Below are positions 10,557-19,711 of a DNA stretch of 20,215 nucleotides, piece after piece. Every line of letters begins with the position of its first letter. Positions within the stretch are counted from its first letter, which is position 1. The notes under the pieces are model-generated. The model saw only the letters and a list, made by a program, of their open reading frames with translations, had not been told where the DNA came from and searched no databases. The translations under genes and the position numbers were made by a program. Origin of the DNA: Euprymna scolopes (lineage: Eukaryota > Mollusca > Cephalopoda > Sepiida > Sepiolidae); assembly GCA_024364805.1 (NCBI GenBank), contig CM044497.1, positions 26,769,463-26,789,677 of the forward strand. The letters run 5' to 3'.

Positions 10557-10862
10557 TGGAACTGAACAACAATCCGTTTGTTCTGCAGAATTGACAAAAT
10601 AGAATTCACAAAAGAACCATTCTCATTCAAACCCGGAATCTGTCCAGAAAAGAGAGATATGAAAATTGTGATGTCGGGATTAAAAGTGACTGCATATAAG
10701 GACAGGTTTTTTTTTTGTTTGTTTTTTTTGCAAGAGCAACAGAACGTAATCTTGTAGATGCGATCGAACATAATTGTACTTTTGAGAAGAAGAAGAAGAA
10801 GAAGAAGAAGAAGAAGACTGTTGACTGCATGATCGACGAAAGACGAGCGAGGAAAAGTTCTT
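10557..10862 (+). repeat. 3' LTR of the plus-strand fossil
   Basis: Matches the 5' LTR block by block in the same orientation, beginning at TGGAACTGAACAAC and last clearly similar at GAGGAAAAGTTCT. It contains an expanded AAG trinucleotide array where the 5' LTR has only three units. Confidence 0.75.
10784..10816. repeat. (AAG)n microsatellite inside the 3' LTR
   Basis: About eleven AAG/GAA units in a row. The equivalent place in the 5' LTR, near 7877-7888, has about three, so the array grew after or during insertion. Confidence 0.9.
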
Positions 10863-11282
10863 CAGTGAACAAATGGATCATACAAGAAAAATTTAATCGT
10901 ACAGAAAAGAAGATTTGCCAAAAACGTGCTTTGCAAGAACTTTTCTGTGATGGAAAGTTTAAGTAACAGGTGGCTCTTTTCATTTTGGACTTGATTGCAG
11001 TCCAAGCAGAAATTCAGAGATAAATGATGACTACTTGTAACTACCATTTAGGGCTTGTCACAAAATAATCTTCAGTTTAAGTTGGTAATGGTAGGAAGTG
11101 GACTGGTTTTCAGTGACTGCCATCTTGAGTTTGTGTAACTGAGCTTCAGCCGTTTTCTGCTGCTGGTATCAAAAAAGGGCTAAAAAGAGACAGGGCACAC
11201 GCATGCAAGGGCTTTTATAAGCTATCTTACGTGACCTCTGAAGCAATAGGAATCGGAAATCCTGCCAGCCTAAAGGAACAAG
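10863..11282. other. Unassigned spacer
   Basis: No gene recognised. On the minus strand a short frame starting AAGATGGCAGTCACTG (near 11124) has a good start context but stops after about 20 codons and resembles nothing known. The sequence may be retroelement leader. Confidence 0.35.
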
Positions 11283-11290
11283 GTAATGAC
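11283..11290. repeat. Target site duplication, left copy (GTAATGAC)
   Basis: Identical to 11462-11469 on the other side of the MITE. Confidence 0.9.
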
Positions 11291-11461
11291 TAGGGCTATG
11301 ACAAAAGAATATTCTTTTCATTGTTTTAACTCTCGAGTATATATCCGACACAGTTAATTAATTGAGAACCACATCGCTCTATCTAAAAACATATAAGATA
11401 TTAACTGATATGTACTCGAGAGTCAAAATAATTAAAAGAATATTCTCTTGTCATAGCCCTA
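11291..11461. mobile_element. hAT-type MITE, 171 bases, perfect 8-base target duplication
   Basis: Terminal inverted repeats begin TAGGGCTATGACAA on both sides and extend about 55 bases with about five mismatches (roughly 91% identity). The exact 8-mer GTAATGAC flanks both ends (11283-11290 and 11462-11469). TAGGG termini with 8-base duplications are typical of hAT-superfamily MITEs. The element is almost all inverted repeat and has no coding capacity; the two short frames across it read SRVK...KRIF...CHSPS from the two arms. The perfect duplication suggests it is younger than the surrounding fossils. Confidence 0.9.
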
Positions 11462-11469
11462 GTAATGAC
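11462..11469. repeat. Target site duplication, right copy (GTAATGAC)
   Basis: Identical to 11283-11290 on the other side of the MITE. Confidence 0.9.
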
Positions 11470-11589
11470 TCATCAATGAGAAGGAGGGAGGGGTACATAA
11501 ATTCTAATATATTTTCTGCTCACTCTTTAATTGTTTCTGTTGAAACTGTGTTATTCCTCAATACGATTTCGAATTGCATGTTTTATTCT

Positions 11590-13770
11590 TTTTCTTGATT
11601 TGTTGCATGAGTTTCACCTTTTTCCGTTCCATATCTTGCAGCTTCAGTTGATTTTCATAGACAGGTTTCTTTGAAATATCTTCAACTCACTCTGAAGTCC
11701 CAATTTTGCTGACATCTTTTTGCATCCATCTAGGCTGCCTGAAAAAAATGTTTGAGTGAAGTTTCTTTCAATTCTTTCTTTAGTTTTCTTTGACTCGGTT
11801 ATCAGATTTTCTATTTTCTGGCAAAAAGTGTTGATTGGTAAATCCCACAGATTGAACTCAGTCTACGTCAAATAACGTGTTCGTGTTTTTTGACACAAAC
11901 ATTTTTAATTATTTGGTAGTTCTGTTTAAAGTAACTTTACCCTCAAATTTAATTTCTGTACCTGTCATCGATTTGGCTATTTTGTTGGTTTATTCAACCT
12001 TTTCCATGTATGCAGGTTGATGTCAGGTCCAGAGTCTAGTTGTAACCTGATTTTTTTATTCATGATTTTTAATTGTATGTATTTTTTTATACTTGTGTCG
12101 TCCTGTTCATTTATTTTTGTGGATTTGACTCAGCGTTTATTTCCTTTATTCGTTCTGCACTTTTTCTCCAATTTTATTACAAGTTAGACAAGTTTTAAAA
12201 TGGTATGAGCAATCCTTAAACCAATGAAGGAGCCCACAAGGGTAACAGGAGGTAGGCGGTATTTTTTCCTTATTTTATTGGAGTGGCTTGTTTTTATAAG
12301 TAAAAAATATCTCTTTTTACTTTGACTTGCTTTTGAAGTAGAGTTTAAATTTGATTTCTGATGTGTACCTTTCTTATGTGAGAAATGCTCGACTCTTTAA
12401 TATCTTTAGAATATTGTTTAACACTTACAAATCTTTGGCAGTCTTCAGCTATGTTTTATAAAGTTAAATTTGGCTCACCTTCAAACTTGGTTTAAGATTC
12501 TGCACCTAATTTCTGCGTTTTTGACTGCTGCAAATCCTTTATTTTTTACTCACGTTCACCCCTAAGAAGACATATCGCCACTTGGACGTAAGGAGTTACT
12601 ATATGGGACTGTGCCTAGGAAAGATTAACAAGATGTTGTATTAGGTTACATTTAAACTTCTGCATATCAGTACAGCCATGGAAGCAGGTAGCAGGAAGGG
12701 AATTCCAATATCTAGCTGTTCGAGGAAAGAGACTATTAGAATGAAACTTTCTAGCATTTAGTGACCTCAACAGTGAAGGGGTGAAATTTTGTTGTTAAAC
12801 AGGTTTGTTGGGAATATGTACGTCAAAGGGGCACAAGTGCAATCAGAGCACGTTCCATTAAAATATTTGTAAAACAGACAAACATACAACATTGCAGTGA
12901 TGGAACAGGGGTTGGAGCTTAGTTGACAATGTGGGACTTATTATATTGAAGCCTCTTTTTGGGACCCTATCCAAGAGGGAGGGGCTAGTGGTAAATACAC
13001 CAGCCCAGATGTGGCAACAATATTCCATGCATGGCCGAATGGTGGCTTTGTAGAGGTACAGGATACTCTCAGTTGTGAGTAGTTTTCTAGCACGATAAAG
13101 GGAAGCACATTCTTTGAAGCAGCCTTTGCAATGTCCTTAATGTATTTGTTCCAGTTCATATTGACCGTGAATGTTAGGCTCAGGAGTTTGAAGGATTAAT
13201 TCTCAGTTAAGGTGTTATTTTACATGAATATTAAGCATTTAAAGTTATCTGCATTAAATTCAGCAAGTTTGAAGTTGTCACAATGTTTATTAACAATCAA
13301 GTAATCTTCATTCTTCTTTCTGGTTAAGCTCAAACATTTCTACCTTTTGAGAAACAGGAAATTTTTAGGGCTATATAATCTGGTAAAAGTTTAACAGCTT
13401 CAACAAAAGTCAAATCGTTAGGTTTTGAGGGTAAAATATAATTCACTAATTTGGTATGTTTGGTGGTCCCTAATTTTTGGAGTAGTAAGCAAACGTTTCA
13501 GAAGTCTGCTCATTTTTCACAATTTGTATTTTATAGATCCTGATACCATCTTAAATAAGAAGCGAAGATTTTATCCTCATCTGGAGAATAAGTGAAATTG
13601 TCAACTGCACTCCAAACAGCATTTTGCACAAAAGCATTTTCGTCCTCAGTATTTTGACCTATTTTCTACATTGTTTGCACTAATAAGTCTTCAAACTTTT
13701 TCTGTCTTTCTTTGATTGTTTGTTGTTTCAAAAGTTCTTTCTTGGTTTTCTTTCTTTTTTTTTTCCTGTA
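11590..13770 (-). mobile_element. Ty3/Gypsy-like gag-protease fossil, split by a LINE (minus strand)
   Basis: Read from high to low coordinate. Gag at about 13770-13230 contains ELLKQQTIKERQKKFEDLL and AVWSAVDNFTYSPDEDKIF, then NADNFKCLIF just before a LINE insertion. After the LINE, gag resumes near 12530 with NAEIRCRILNQV. Further parts are a zinc-knuckle region at about 12260-12170 (CGLLHWFKDC), retropepsin LQLDSGPDI at 12048-12020, and the protease-RT linker near 11740-11695 (GSLDGCKKMSAKLGLQ). These fit the K02A2.6-like Ty3/Gypsy family of invertebrates. The copy is broken, with perhaps ten breaks apart from the LINE insertion, and its LTRs were not identified. Confidence 0.7.
12538..13226 (-). 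mobile_element. 5'-truncated Jockey/CR1-like LINE fragment
   Basis: This is the 3' part of a LINE on the minus strand, the same family as the plus-strand copy at 15.57-18.40 kb. The two align from NWNKYIKDIAKAASKN (plus copy NWNKYIEGIAKAAEKK) through the C-terminal ORF2 region to a shared 3' end, GGGGTGAACRYGAGTAAAAA. Only the post-RT C-terminal part and the 3' UTR are present, as usual for 5'-truncated LINE copies. Several stops interrupt the frame. It sits inside the gag of the Ty3/Gypsy fossil, so it inserted after that element. I did not find a clear target duplication. Confidence 0.8.
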
Positions 13771-15185
13771 CTCATATTCTGGAGAAAAACAATCTTCACT
13801 TCATTATCTCAGCCCTTTAATCATCCCACAGACAACAAAAAGCCACATATTCACTGAAAGGTAGACAAAAAGCCGTCCACCCAGGAAGATTAAGATTTGC
13901 TATATAACAGTGTTGGGACCATGTTTTTATGCTTCCAGTGTAGGGCACCACATTCCTTCTAGATTAACACTCAGCACTCGTTAGCCATCCTCCAACCATT
14001 CCAAGTACTTGTATTTTAGCCCAAATTGAGTCAAATGGTATCTGGCAAGAGACACGGACATGATATCTTCATTGACATGGATATTGGCTAGCCGATGTTT
14101 TGCAGTTCCTTGTTTTCTTCCTGCGATAACACCAAGCTGATAATGGCCTCCATAATTAAAAGAGGGTCCCATTCACTCCAAAAGTATCAGACATAACCTC
14201 TTTCTGTCAATCTTTACAGTCTGGTATAGCCACAGCATCTTGTGAACGTACTTGGAGATATGCTTTCATGAAATTTAGTAGAAGTATATTAGACCCTTTT
14301 CAACACCATTCATGGATCTTAGCAATAAAAATATCTCTGTGTTCACTGTAAATGCTTCAATATGTTTGAACCTTTTCCTTATTCCATTGTATTATGGCTA
14401 CCAGAGGAGGTAAAAGTTTTTCTTCAGAATATGAATTGTGTTCCCTCCAAGCACAGAGCTTCTGCTCATATTTTGGTCAAATTTCTGCAGTTACTCAATA
14501 TTTAAACAAGGGCATAGCCAGCCGTGTTTTACATGCTTTTTGAAGCTCCCTCAGAGAAGTTAACCAAAATTTTTTCCCCTAATTTAAATCGTCAGTAGGG
14601 CAGCCAGACAGGTATTTGCTTTTTTGTAAATAATTTGCCTGCTAATGGGGGAATTATTTACTGCTTTTAAATCGATTTTGTCTGTCATTTCACAATAATG
14701 CCTTCAAGTTTATCAATCTATAAAGGAATTTTGTAGGGTTGGATTCGTTAAGTTTTGTTTGGTTTCGTTCAAAATATTTACTCATTTATTTTCATTTTTT
14801 TGTATTAAAATGAAATGAGACTTTTCATATGATTTTGTTTCGTTCATTTTGCTTTGTACATCTATAAGTATTTAATTACAACCAGGATGTGGCAAAAGAT
14901 ACCAAGCCTTAACAAAAAACTATGAACCATGAAAAGTTATAAGGTCAACTCAAAAATTGTATTTTTTAATCAGGGTGAGTAATTTAACAAAGTAATTATA
15001 TAAAAAAAAATTCATAAATTAATCAAAATATTTAAATTTCACGTTAAAAAAACATTCAATGAGCACTAATTGCAATTTTATGGTTGCCCTAATTATAATA
15101 ATAAAAAAAAATATGGAACAAAGCTTTATTAAAACAAAACAAAATGAATGAAACATATTTTATAAAATTTTTGCTACAAAAGTTT
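13771..15185. other. Unassigned stretch, possibly decayed repeats
   Basis: There is one minus-strand frame of 63 codons (14172-13981) without recognised motifs, and otherwise only short frames. The part just above 13770 is probably leader of the Ty3/Gypsy fossil. The stretch 14700-15185 is very AT-rich with homopolymers, ending in a C run and CA repeat at 15189-15205. I cannot name an element here. Confidence 0.4.
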
Positions 15186-15569
15186 GGACCCCCCCCCACA
15201 CACACGTGGTTCTTCATAGCTACACTCTTATATTTAGACATTCCATTACACCTTTCTTTAGGTAAATGGTCATCTAACCACTTCCACACCATTATCCACT
15301 CATGTATCAGATGATCGAAGGTTTAGTGATGGATATGGCTGCATAAGTAGTAAATTTCCAGTCATCAATCTAAACTGATTCTGTCAAACCAACGAGATGC
15401 CTCCCAATACCTTTATTACATCGATTCCCAACAGTAGATTAAACTCCAGTGGTTTGGCATGCACCACCAGAATATCAATTTTGACAACATTGTATTTGCC
15501 TATGGAAATGGTAACCACTGTGATATCACAACATGCACAAAATACACCTCCAATCATGAACACATCAGA

Positions 15570-18403
15570 GATACCCCATGAACTAATATATTCTCTCTTC
15601 CTGCTGAACAGTGTGCCAATAAGACAACTGAATGGTGCAAAACAGACATTGAAGCACATGTTCCCACACGGAAGTATTATAGGAAGCCCCACTCACCCCC
15701 ATGGTTCACTACAGATTGTGAAGCTGCCATTGCACAAAGACAACATGCATTCCGCAATGTTTGTAGTCATAAGTCAAATACAAATAGGCAAAACTTCATA
15801 GATGCTAGAAATTATTGTAAGAGAGAAATAGTGACAGTCAAAAGAAAGCATACTGAAATAATTAGGGAATGCATAAAATCACGAAAGATAGCAACTTGTG
15901 ACTTCTGGAAAATTTATAATACTGTAGTGAATAGAAGGTAATCAGTAATTTCCCGGCATCCGAGAATGCGGAACTGCTTGCCTGACGATTCGCTTCCAAC
16001 TCCACCTTAAAGCTAACAAACAAATCTCTCCCAAATTTCCCTATGCAGACTGACGCCACATTAAATGATCACCCCTTCTCATGTCCACAATATCATAAAA
16101 AAACTTAGACGCATCTAAGACACTTCGTGGAGCTGATCTCATCCCTGCTATACTAATTAAAACTCAGATGAGCTAGTCCCCATACTTTCCAAGCTCTACA
16201 ATAAATGCTCTGCTGGATCTTGCTTCCCTAATAGCTGGAAGATGGCCTCTGTGATACCAGTGTACAAGAATTCTGGTGAAAGGACTGATTCTCTCAATTA
16301 TTGGTCTATCAGTCTCCTCCCCCTCTTCACTAAAATCTTTGAGACCTTAATTAATCAAACACTAGTCCACCACCTTGCAAAATCAAATCTATCTGACAAA
16401 CAATATGGATTTAGACAATGTCGTTTTACTGCAGATATTTTAACAGTCATCTCTGAATGCATATACCGTGCATTGGATAAGGCGGGTGAAGCCAGGGCTG
16501 TAGCCATTGATATATCCAAGGCCTTTGACAAAGTTTGGCATGAAAGGTTGCTAATGGAAATTAAATCGTACGCTATAACTGGATGTATATCTTCTTTCTT
16601 TCTTGTTCTTGTATATAAGAAAGGAGGCACAATTATTCTCCTCTGTACCAAAATACTGTAGGTTTACACCAACATATGACACATAAAAATCTATTATGTT
16701 TACGCTATTGGCCATTACCTTATATAACTATAGAACTCCTTTATAGTTACATTATTCCGTAATATTAAAACATTACATTTATTCCTAGAAGCGCCATTTC
16801 CATCGTCATAATATACAGAGGAAGTAGCTCAAACTTTTACCTCCTATTCAATAAGACCTCTTACACCCCCATTCTATACCGCGTGCATTTATACTTTTTT
16901 CCCCCTTTCCTGGGTCTACTCCGTCATTAACTAACTTGTGAATTCATACACATTGCTTACTGTTAACGCTTTAACCCTACACAAATAATAATTTCTCTCC
17001 CTTTCCATCCCTCGAAATCTCATTGGTTGAGATCTACATATTCAGTCATTCCAGAGTGAAAGAAACATCATTCAAAAACGAACATTCCAGAGATTACAAC
17101 AAACATGGCTTCCCTGAATAGAATCATTACATGTTGAATACCCCGATAACAAACTTTGAAATCTCAAAAAAAGAAAAAGAAAACAGTACTATTTTCATTA
17201 ATATCTTACTAACATCACTAGAACAGAAATTTGTTGGTTTATTGATTCTTTGCCGTGTTATTTTACCACATAGAAATTGGAGATTCATATTTTCCTTGCT
17301 GTTTACATTTATTTCATTTACAGTGACAAATAACTAGATCCTTCTTAGACAATAGGACCATCCAGGTTGTCATTAACGGACGTTCATCAAAGCAGCATAA
17401 CATTAATGCGGGTGTGCCTCAGCGGTTGATCCTTGGATCATTATTATTTCTGATATTCATCAATGACCTCCCCGATAATATTGAGTCCGAGATGGGTATA
17501 TTTGCTGATGATACAATGCTTTATAACATGCATGAGGAAAGAACAAATGTCTATAAATCTAAGACAATGGCAGAATCATTAAAAGACTGTAGCGGAATGA
17601 GGCCGCAAATGGATGGTAACATTTAATGCTAGTAAGACTAAGCTGCTCTCATTTAACAATTACAAGACACCTCTCCAACCACTGATACCCATGAAAAATA
17701 ACACCCTACTTTAGAATTCTTCTTTCAAACTCCTTGGCCTAACATTCACGGGCAACATAAACTGGAATAAATACATTGAGGGCATTGCAAAGGCTGCTGA
17801 AAAGAAGGTGGGTTCCCTCTATCGAGCTAGAAAACTACTCTCACTTGAGAGTATCCTATACCTCTACAAGGCCACTATTCACCACCTGTGTATGGAGTAT
17901 TGTTACCACATCTGGGCTGATGCATTTACCACTAACCTCTCCATCTTTGATAGGGTCTAAAAAAGAGTTCCCAATCTAATATATCCCACTTTGTCAAGTA
18001 AGCTCCAACCTCTGTCCCATTGCTGCGATGTTGCATCGCTGTGCTTGTTTTACAAATATTTTAATGGAATGTGCTCTGACAAACTCGTTGCACTTGTGCC
18101 CCTTGACGTACATATTCCCGACAAACCCACTTAGCAACAAAATTACACCCCTTCACTGTTGAGGTCCCTAAATGTCAGAAAGTTTTCTATTCTAATAGTT
18201 TCTTCCCTCAAACAGCTAGACTTTGGAATTCCCTTCCTGCTACTTGTTTCCCTGGCTGTACTGATAATATATGCAGAACTTTAAATGTAACCTAAAACAA
18301 CATTTTGTTAATCTTTCCTAGACATGGTCCGAAATAGTAGGCCCTTACATCCAAGTGGCAATATGCCTTGTTAGGGGGTGAACACGAGTAAAAAGGAAAA
18401 AAA
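15570..18403 (+). mobile_element. Jockey/CR1-like LINE, ORF2 with split reverse transcriptase
   Basis: Non-LTR retrotransposon ORF2 in degraded form. The linker after the endonuclease (about 15620-15945) has PWFTTDCEAAIAQRQHAF. RT begins near 16230 (NSWKMASVIPVYKNSGERTD) and continues through LSDKQYGFRQ to motif A, AIDISKAFDKVWHERLL, near 16500-16555. The frame is then broken by an insert of about 745 bases. RT resumes at about 17335 with motif B (NAGVPQRLILGSLLFLIF) and motif C (FADDTMLY, 17500-17523). The C-terminal region follows (NWNKYIEGIAKAAEKKVGSL near 17770; KLQPLSHCCDVASLCLFYKY near 18000). The 3' end is GGGGTGAACACGAGTAAAAA plus an A-rich tail near 18400. The endonuclease domain is absent (5' truncation), and several stops make it inactive. 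It lies in the LTR fossil described above. Confidence 0.85.
16585..17330. other. Unclassified ~745-base insertion inside the LINE reverse transcriptase
   Basis: LINE coding similarity stops after ATAACTGGAT (16575-16584) and resumes at ATAACTAGAT (17330-17339). These two 10-mers agree at 9 positions and look like a target site duplication. Between them is AT-rich sequence with no recognised protein, no terminal inverted repeat that I can see, and no poly(A) tail. It contains TATATAA near 16721-16727, and ends in a long pyrimidine-rich tract followed by TTTACAG. It could be a solo LTR of unknown family, although the ends are not the canonical TG...CA, or another non-autonomous element. Confidence 0.55.
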
Positions 18404-18848
18404 TGATAATGTCCAACCTTTTTTTTAGGATTGGAATTCAGCACTGAACAATTAGTGTTGAGCACCACATCACGTCAAGATAAATAATTATATTTACATT
18501 TTGGCAAGGAAGAAGGTTGGTGCTGTTGCCTCATCCCTGGTTCATTTCTCAAACAGATTTTAACCCAATATTTGACCGTATTTCATTTATAATAATATGC
18601 CTCACACTTTCAGCAGTCTCTTGCTGTGTGACTTTTGCTGTTGCACTTGTAGCAGGTTATGGTGGTGCTTGGGGTGTTTTTGGTAGCAACTGTATTTTTA
18701 TTGTGTGACGGGGGCGTAGCTGCGACTACATGTCTTCGGTTTCCATTTGTTATTAGCACCTTTGCTTTTGTTATAATGTCCTCCATGGTTAAGGTTCCAT
18801 CTTTTGGCACCTATTGAATTCTGATTAAGATGCCATCAGAGAGGCTTG

Positions 18849-18866
18849 AAAAAAAAAAAAAAAAAA
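18849..18866. repeat. Poly(A) run
   Basis: About 18 consecutive A residues on the plus strand, just beyond the recognisable gag piece on the minus strand. It may be the tail of a small retroposed insertion, but nothing to its left identifies one. Confidence 0.8.
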
Positions 18867-18954
18867 GCCAGTTTGGTGAGCCTTTCCAGCCCAAACTCCT
18901 TCAAAGCTAGCCAATCCGATCAACTACAACTTGTTCACATTATTGGAAGGTGAA

Positions 18955-19080
18955 GATGGGATAGTGGTTAATGACCTGGACTTACAACCTGGGTGTTCCA
19001 AGTCTGAATCCAGCTTGTTCCACGAAATCACTTTCACTTAGGATGTTGGCAACCTTCACGTGACCCCTCCCGTAAGTAGC
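18955..19080 (+). mobile_element. tRNA-derived SINE-like copy
   Basis: The sequence GATAGTGGTTAATGACCTGG (from 18960) resembles an A box. CCAAGTCTGAATCC (18998-19011) resembles a B box, at roughly tRNA-like spacing of about 35 bases. The arrangement 'TAGTGGTTAA...CTTACAACC...GAATCC' is common in tRNA-derived SINE heads of invertebrates. The following 60 bases would be the SINE body; its end is not defined. A true tRNA gene is unlikely because the acceptor stem does not pair. Confidence 0.5.
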
Positions 19081-19175
19081 GATGTCTTCTAGAAAGAATT
19101 CTGACTAGAAAAATAGGTACTTATACATTGTTCGACCTGCAATTTCCACACAGTTACTCGGGTTCGTTCGGCAGC

Positions 19176-19183
19176 TGACGTCA
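19176..19183. promoter_or_regulatory. Palindromic CRE (TGACGTCA)
   Basis: An exact full-length CREB/ATF site, 536 bases upstream of the CIB-like start codon, in sequence that otherwise has no coding signal. Binding is inferred from the motif alone. Confidence 0.5.
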
Positions 19184-19230
19184 ATAACCGAAAAATAAAA
19201 AAAGCCGACCACAATGTTAGGAACGTTTAG

Positions 19231-19337
19231 CCAATGAAAAAAATAAAAATACAAAAATCTATAAGAAACGTGCTGTCGGGTTTTAGCCAATAAGAATCTA
19301 AGCGGACGACTTTTTTCATAATATCGGGGAAACCAAT
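19231..19337 (+). promoter_or_regulatory. Cluster of three CCAAT boxes
   Basis: CCAAT occurs on the plus strand at 19231-19235, 19287-19291 and 19333-19337. The first two share the wider form TTTAGCCAATRA and the third reads AACCAATG. All three face the CIB-like exon 375-480 bases downstream. Closely spaced CCAAT boxes are typical NF-Y promoter arrays. No clear TATA box follows, so a TATA-less promoter is plausible. Confidence 0.5.
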
Positions 19338-19404
19338 GCCAACAATAGAATCATTGAATGATCTGTTTACATTAAAAACCGACCTTAGTCTAATGTTGCT
19401 CTTC

Positions 19405-19405
<1 letters not shown>

Positions 19406-19441
<36 letters not shown>
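19406..19441. repeat. (AG)n microsatellite upstream of CIB-like exon
   Basis: About 36 bases of AG repeat between the CCAAT cluster and the start codon. Such polypurine tracts can bind GAGA-type factors or simply be neutral. Confidence 0.9.
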
Positions 19442-19443
<2 letters not shown>

Positions 19444-19446
19444 ACA

Positions 19447-19479
19447 ATGGAAGCTCGAAAAGATAGTGAGAGGCGCTGA
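19447..19479 (+). other. Possible short upstream ORF in the leader
   Basis: If transcription starts upstream of 19447, the leader contains the ten-codon frame MEARKDSERR ending 232 bases before the CIB-like ATG. A second upstream ATG lies at 19568. These matter only if the transcript start is far upstream, which cannot be seen here. Confidence 0.2.
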
Positions 19480-19540
19480 AAAAAGAGTAAAACTAAGAGC
19501 AAGAGAACAAAAAGATAGAATTAACGATGAAGCGAGAGGG

Positions 19541-19566
19541 GAGAGAGAGAGAGAGAGAGAGAGAGA
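19541..19566. repeat. Second (GA)n microsatellite
   Basis: About 26 bases of GA repeat, about 145 bases before the CIB-like start codon. It lies in the likely leader or core promoter. Confidence 0.9.
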
Positions 19567-19711
19567 AATGTGTGCTAGACGAACCTCGTTTTGGTTTTCT
19601 TTTCAACAATTGTTGTTGTCGTTCGCTATTAAAATTGACGTTCGCCATTTCTTGTAACTAATAAAAATAATCAAAACCAGATACAATTTACGATTTTACT
19701 CTTTGTTAACA

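Larger units (their letters stand above)
7650..10862 (+). mobile_element. Broken LTR retroelement with both LTRs (plus strand)
   Basis: Two related terminal repeats (about 7650-7930 and 10557-10862) bracket a gag-pol fossil. Parts in order: gag at about 8008-8640 ending in a CCHC zinc knuckle (CFSCNKTGHLARQC); retropepsin at about 8740-9000 with ALVDSGCS and, further on, MLIGMDIIKMLGG; reverse transcriptase at about 9080-9660 with RVLNFRELNEH; RNase H at about 9825-10010 with DVWVDASSLATGVSLKHNG; and a pol tail near 10280-10320 (VLVDQMPCHVRDLRPV). A purine-rich tract at about 10490-10500 may be the polypurine tract, although it lies some 55 bases before the visible 3' LTR. The element is broken, with roughly ten or more breaks. 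LTR divergence of roughly 15-20% by eye suggests an old insertion. It belongs to the same clade as the minus-strand fossils at 4.27-6.43 and 15.19-18.83 kb. Confidence 0.8.
15190..18830 (-). mobile_element. LTR retroelement fossil interrupted by a LINE (minus strand)
   Basis: Two pieces of one decayed element flank the plus-strand LINE. The right piece (about 18830-18430) ends a gag with a CCHC zinc knuckle (CYKCNSKSHTARDC). The left piece (about 15560-15190) carries the protease C-terminal part (KIDILVVHAKPLEFNLLLGI) and the first part of reverse transcriptase (VWKWLDDHLP). With the LINE left out, the knuckle-to-protease distance is about 230-260 bases, against about 229 in the related plus-strand fossil at 8631-8860. 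That supports one element split by the LINE. It is broken, with several breaks besides the insertion, and belongs to the same clade as the 7.65-10.86 kb fossil. Confidence 0.7.

Noticed and set aside
13981-14172. Minus-strand frame of 63 codons with balanced composition
   Set aside because: No recognised motif or splice context; its neighbours are decayed repeats. Kept only as unassigned sequence.
14837-15154. Inverted match of 21 bases (2 mismatches) between 14837-14857 and 15134-15154
   Set aside because: Low-complexity T/A-rich motif, no extension of symmetry and no target duplication; not enough for a MITE call.
19466-19657. Plus-strand frame of 64 codons with an Arg-Glu repeat upstream of the CIB-like exon
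   Set aside because: It begins at GTG, not ATG, and is largely the GA microsatellite in translation.
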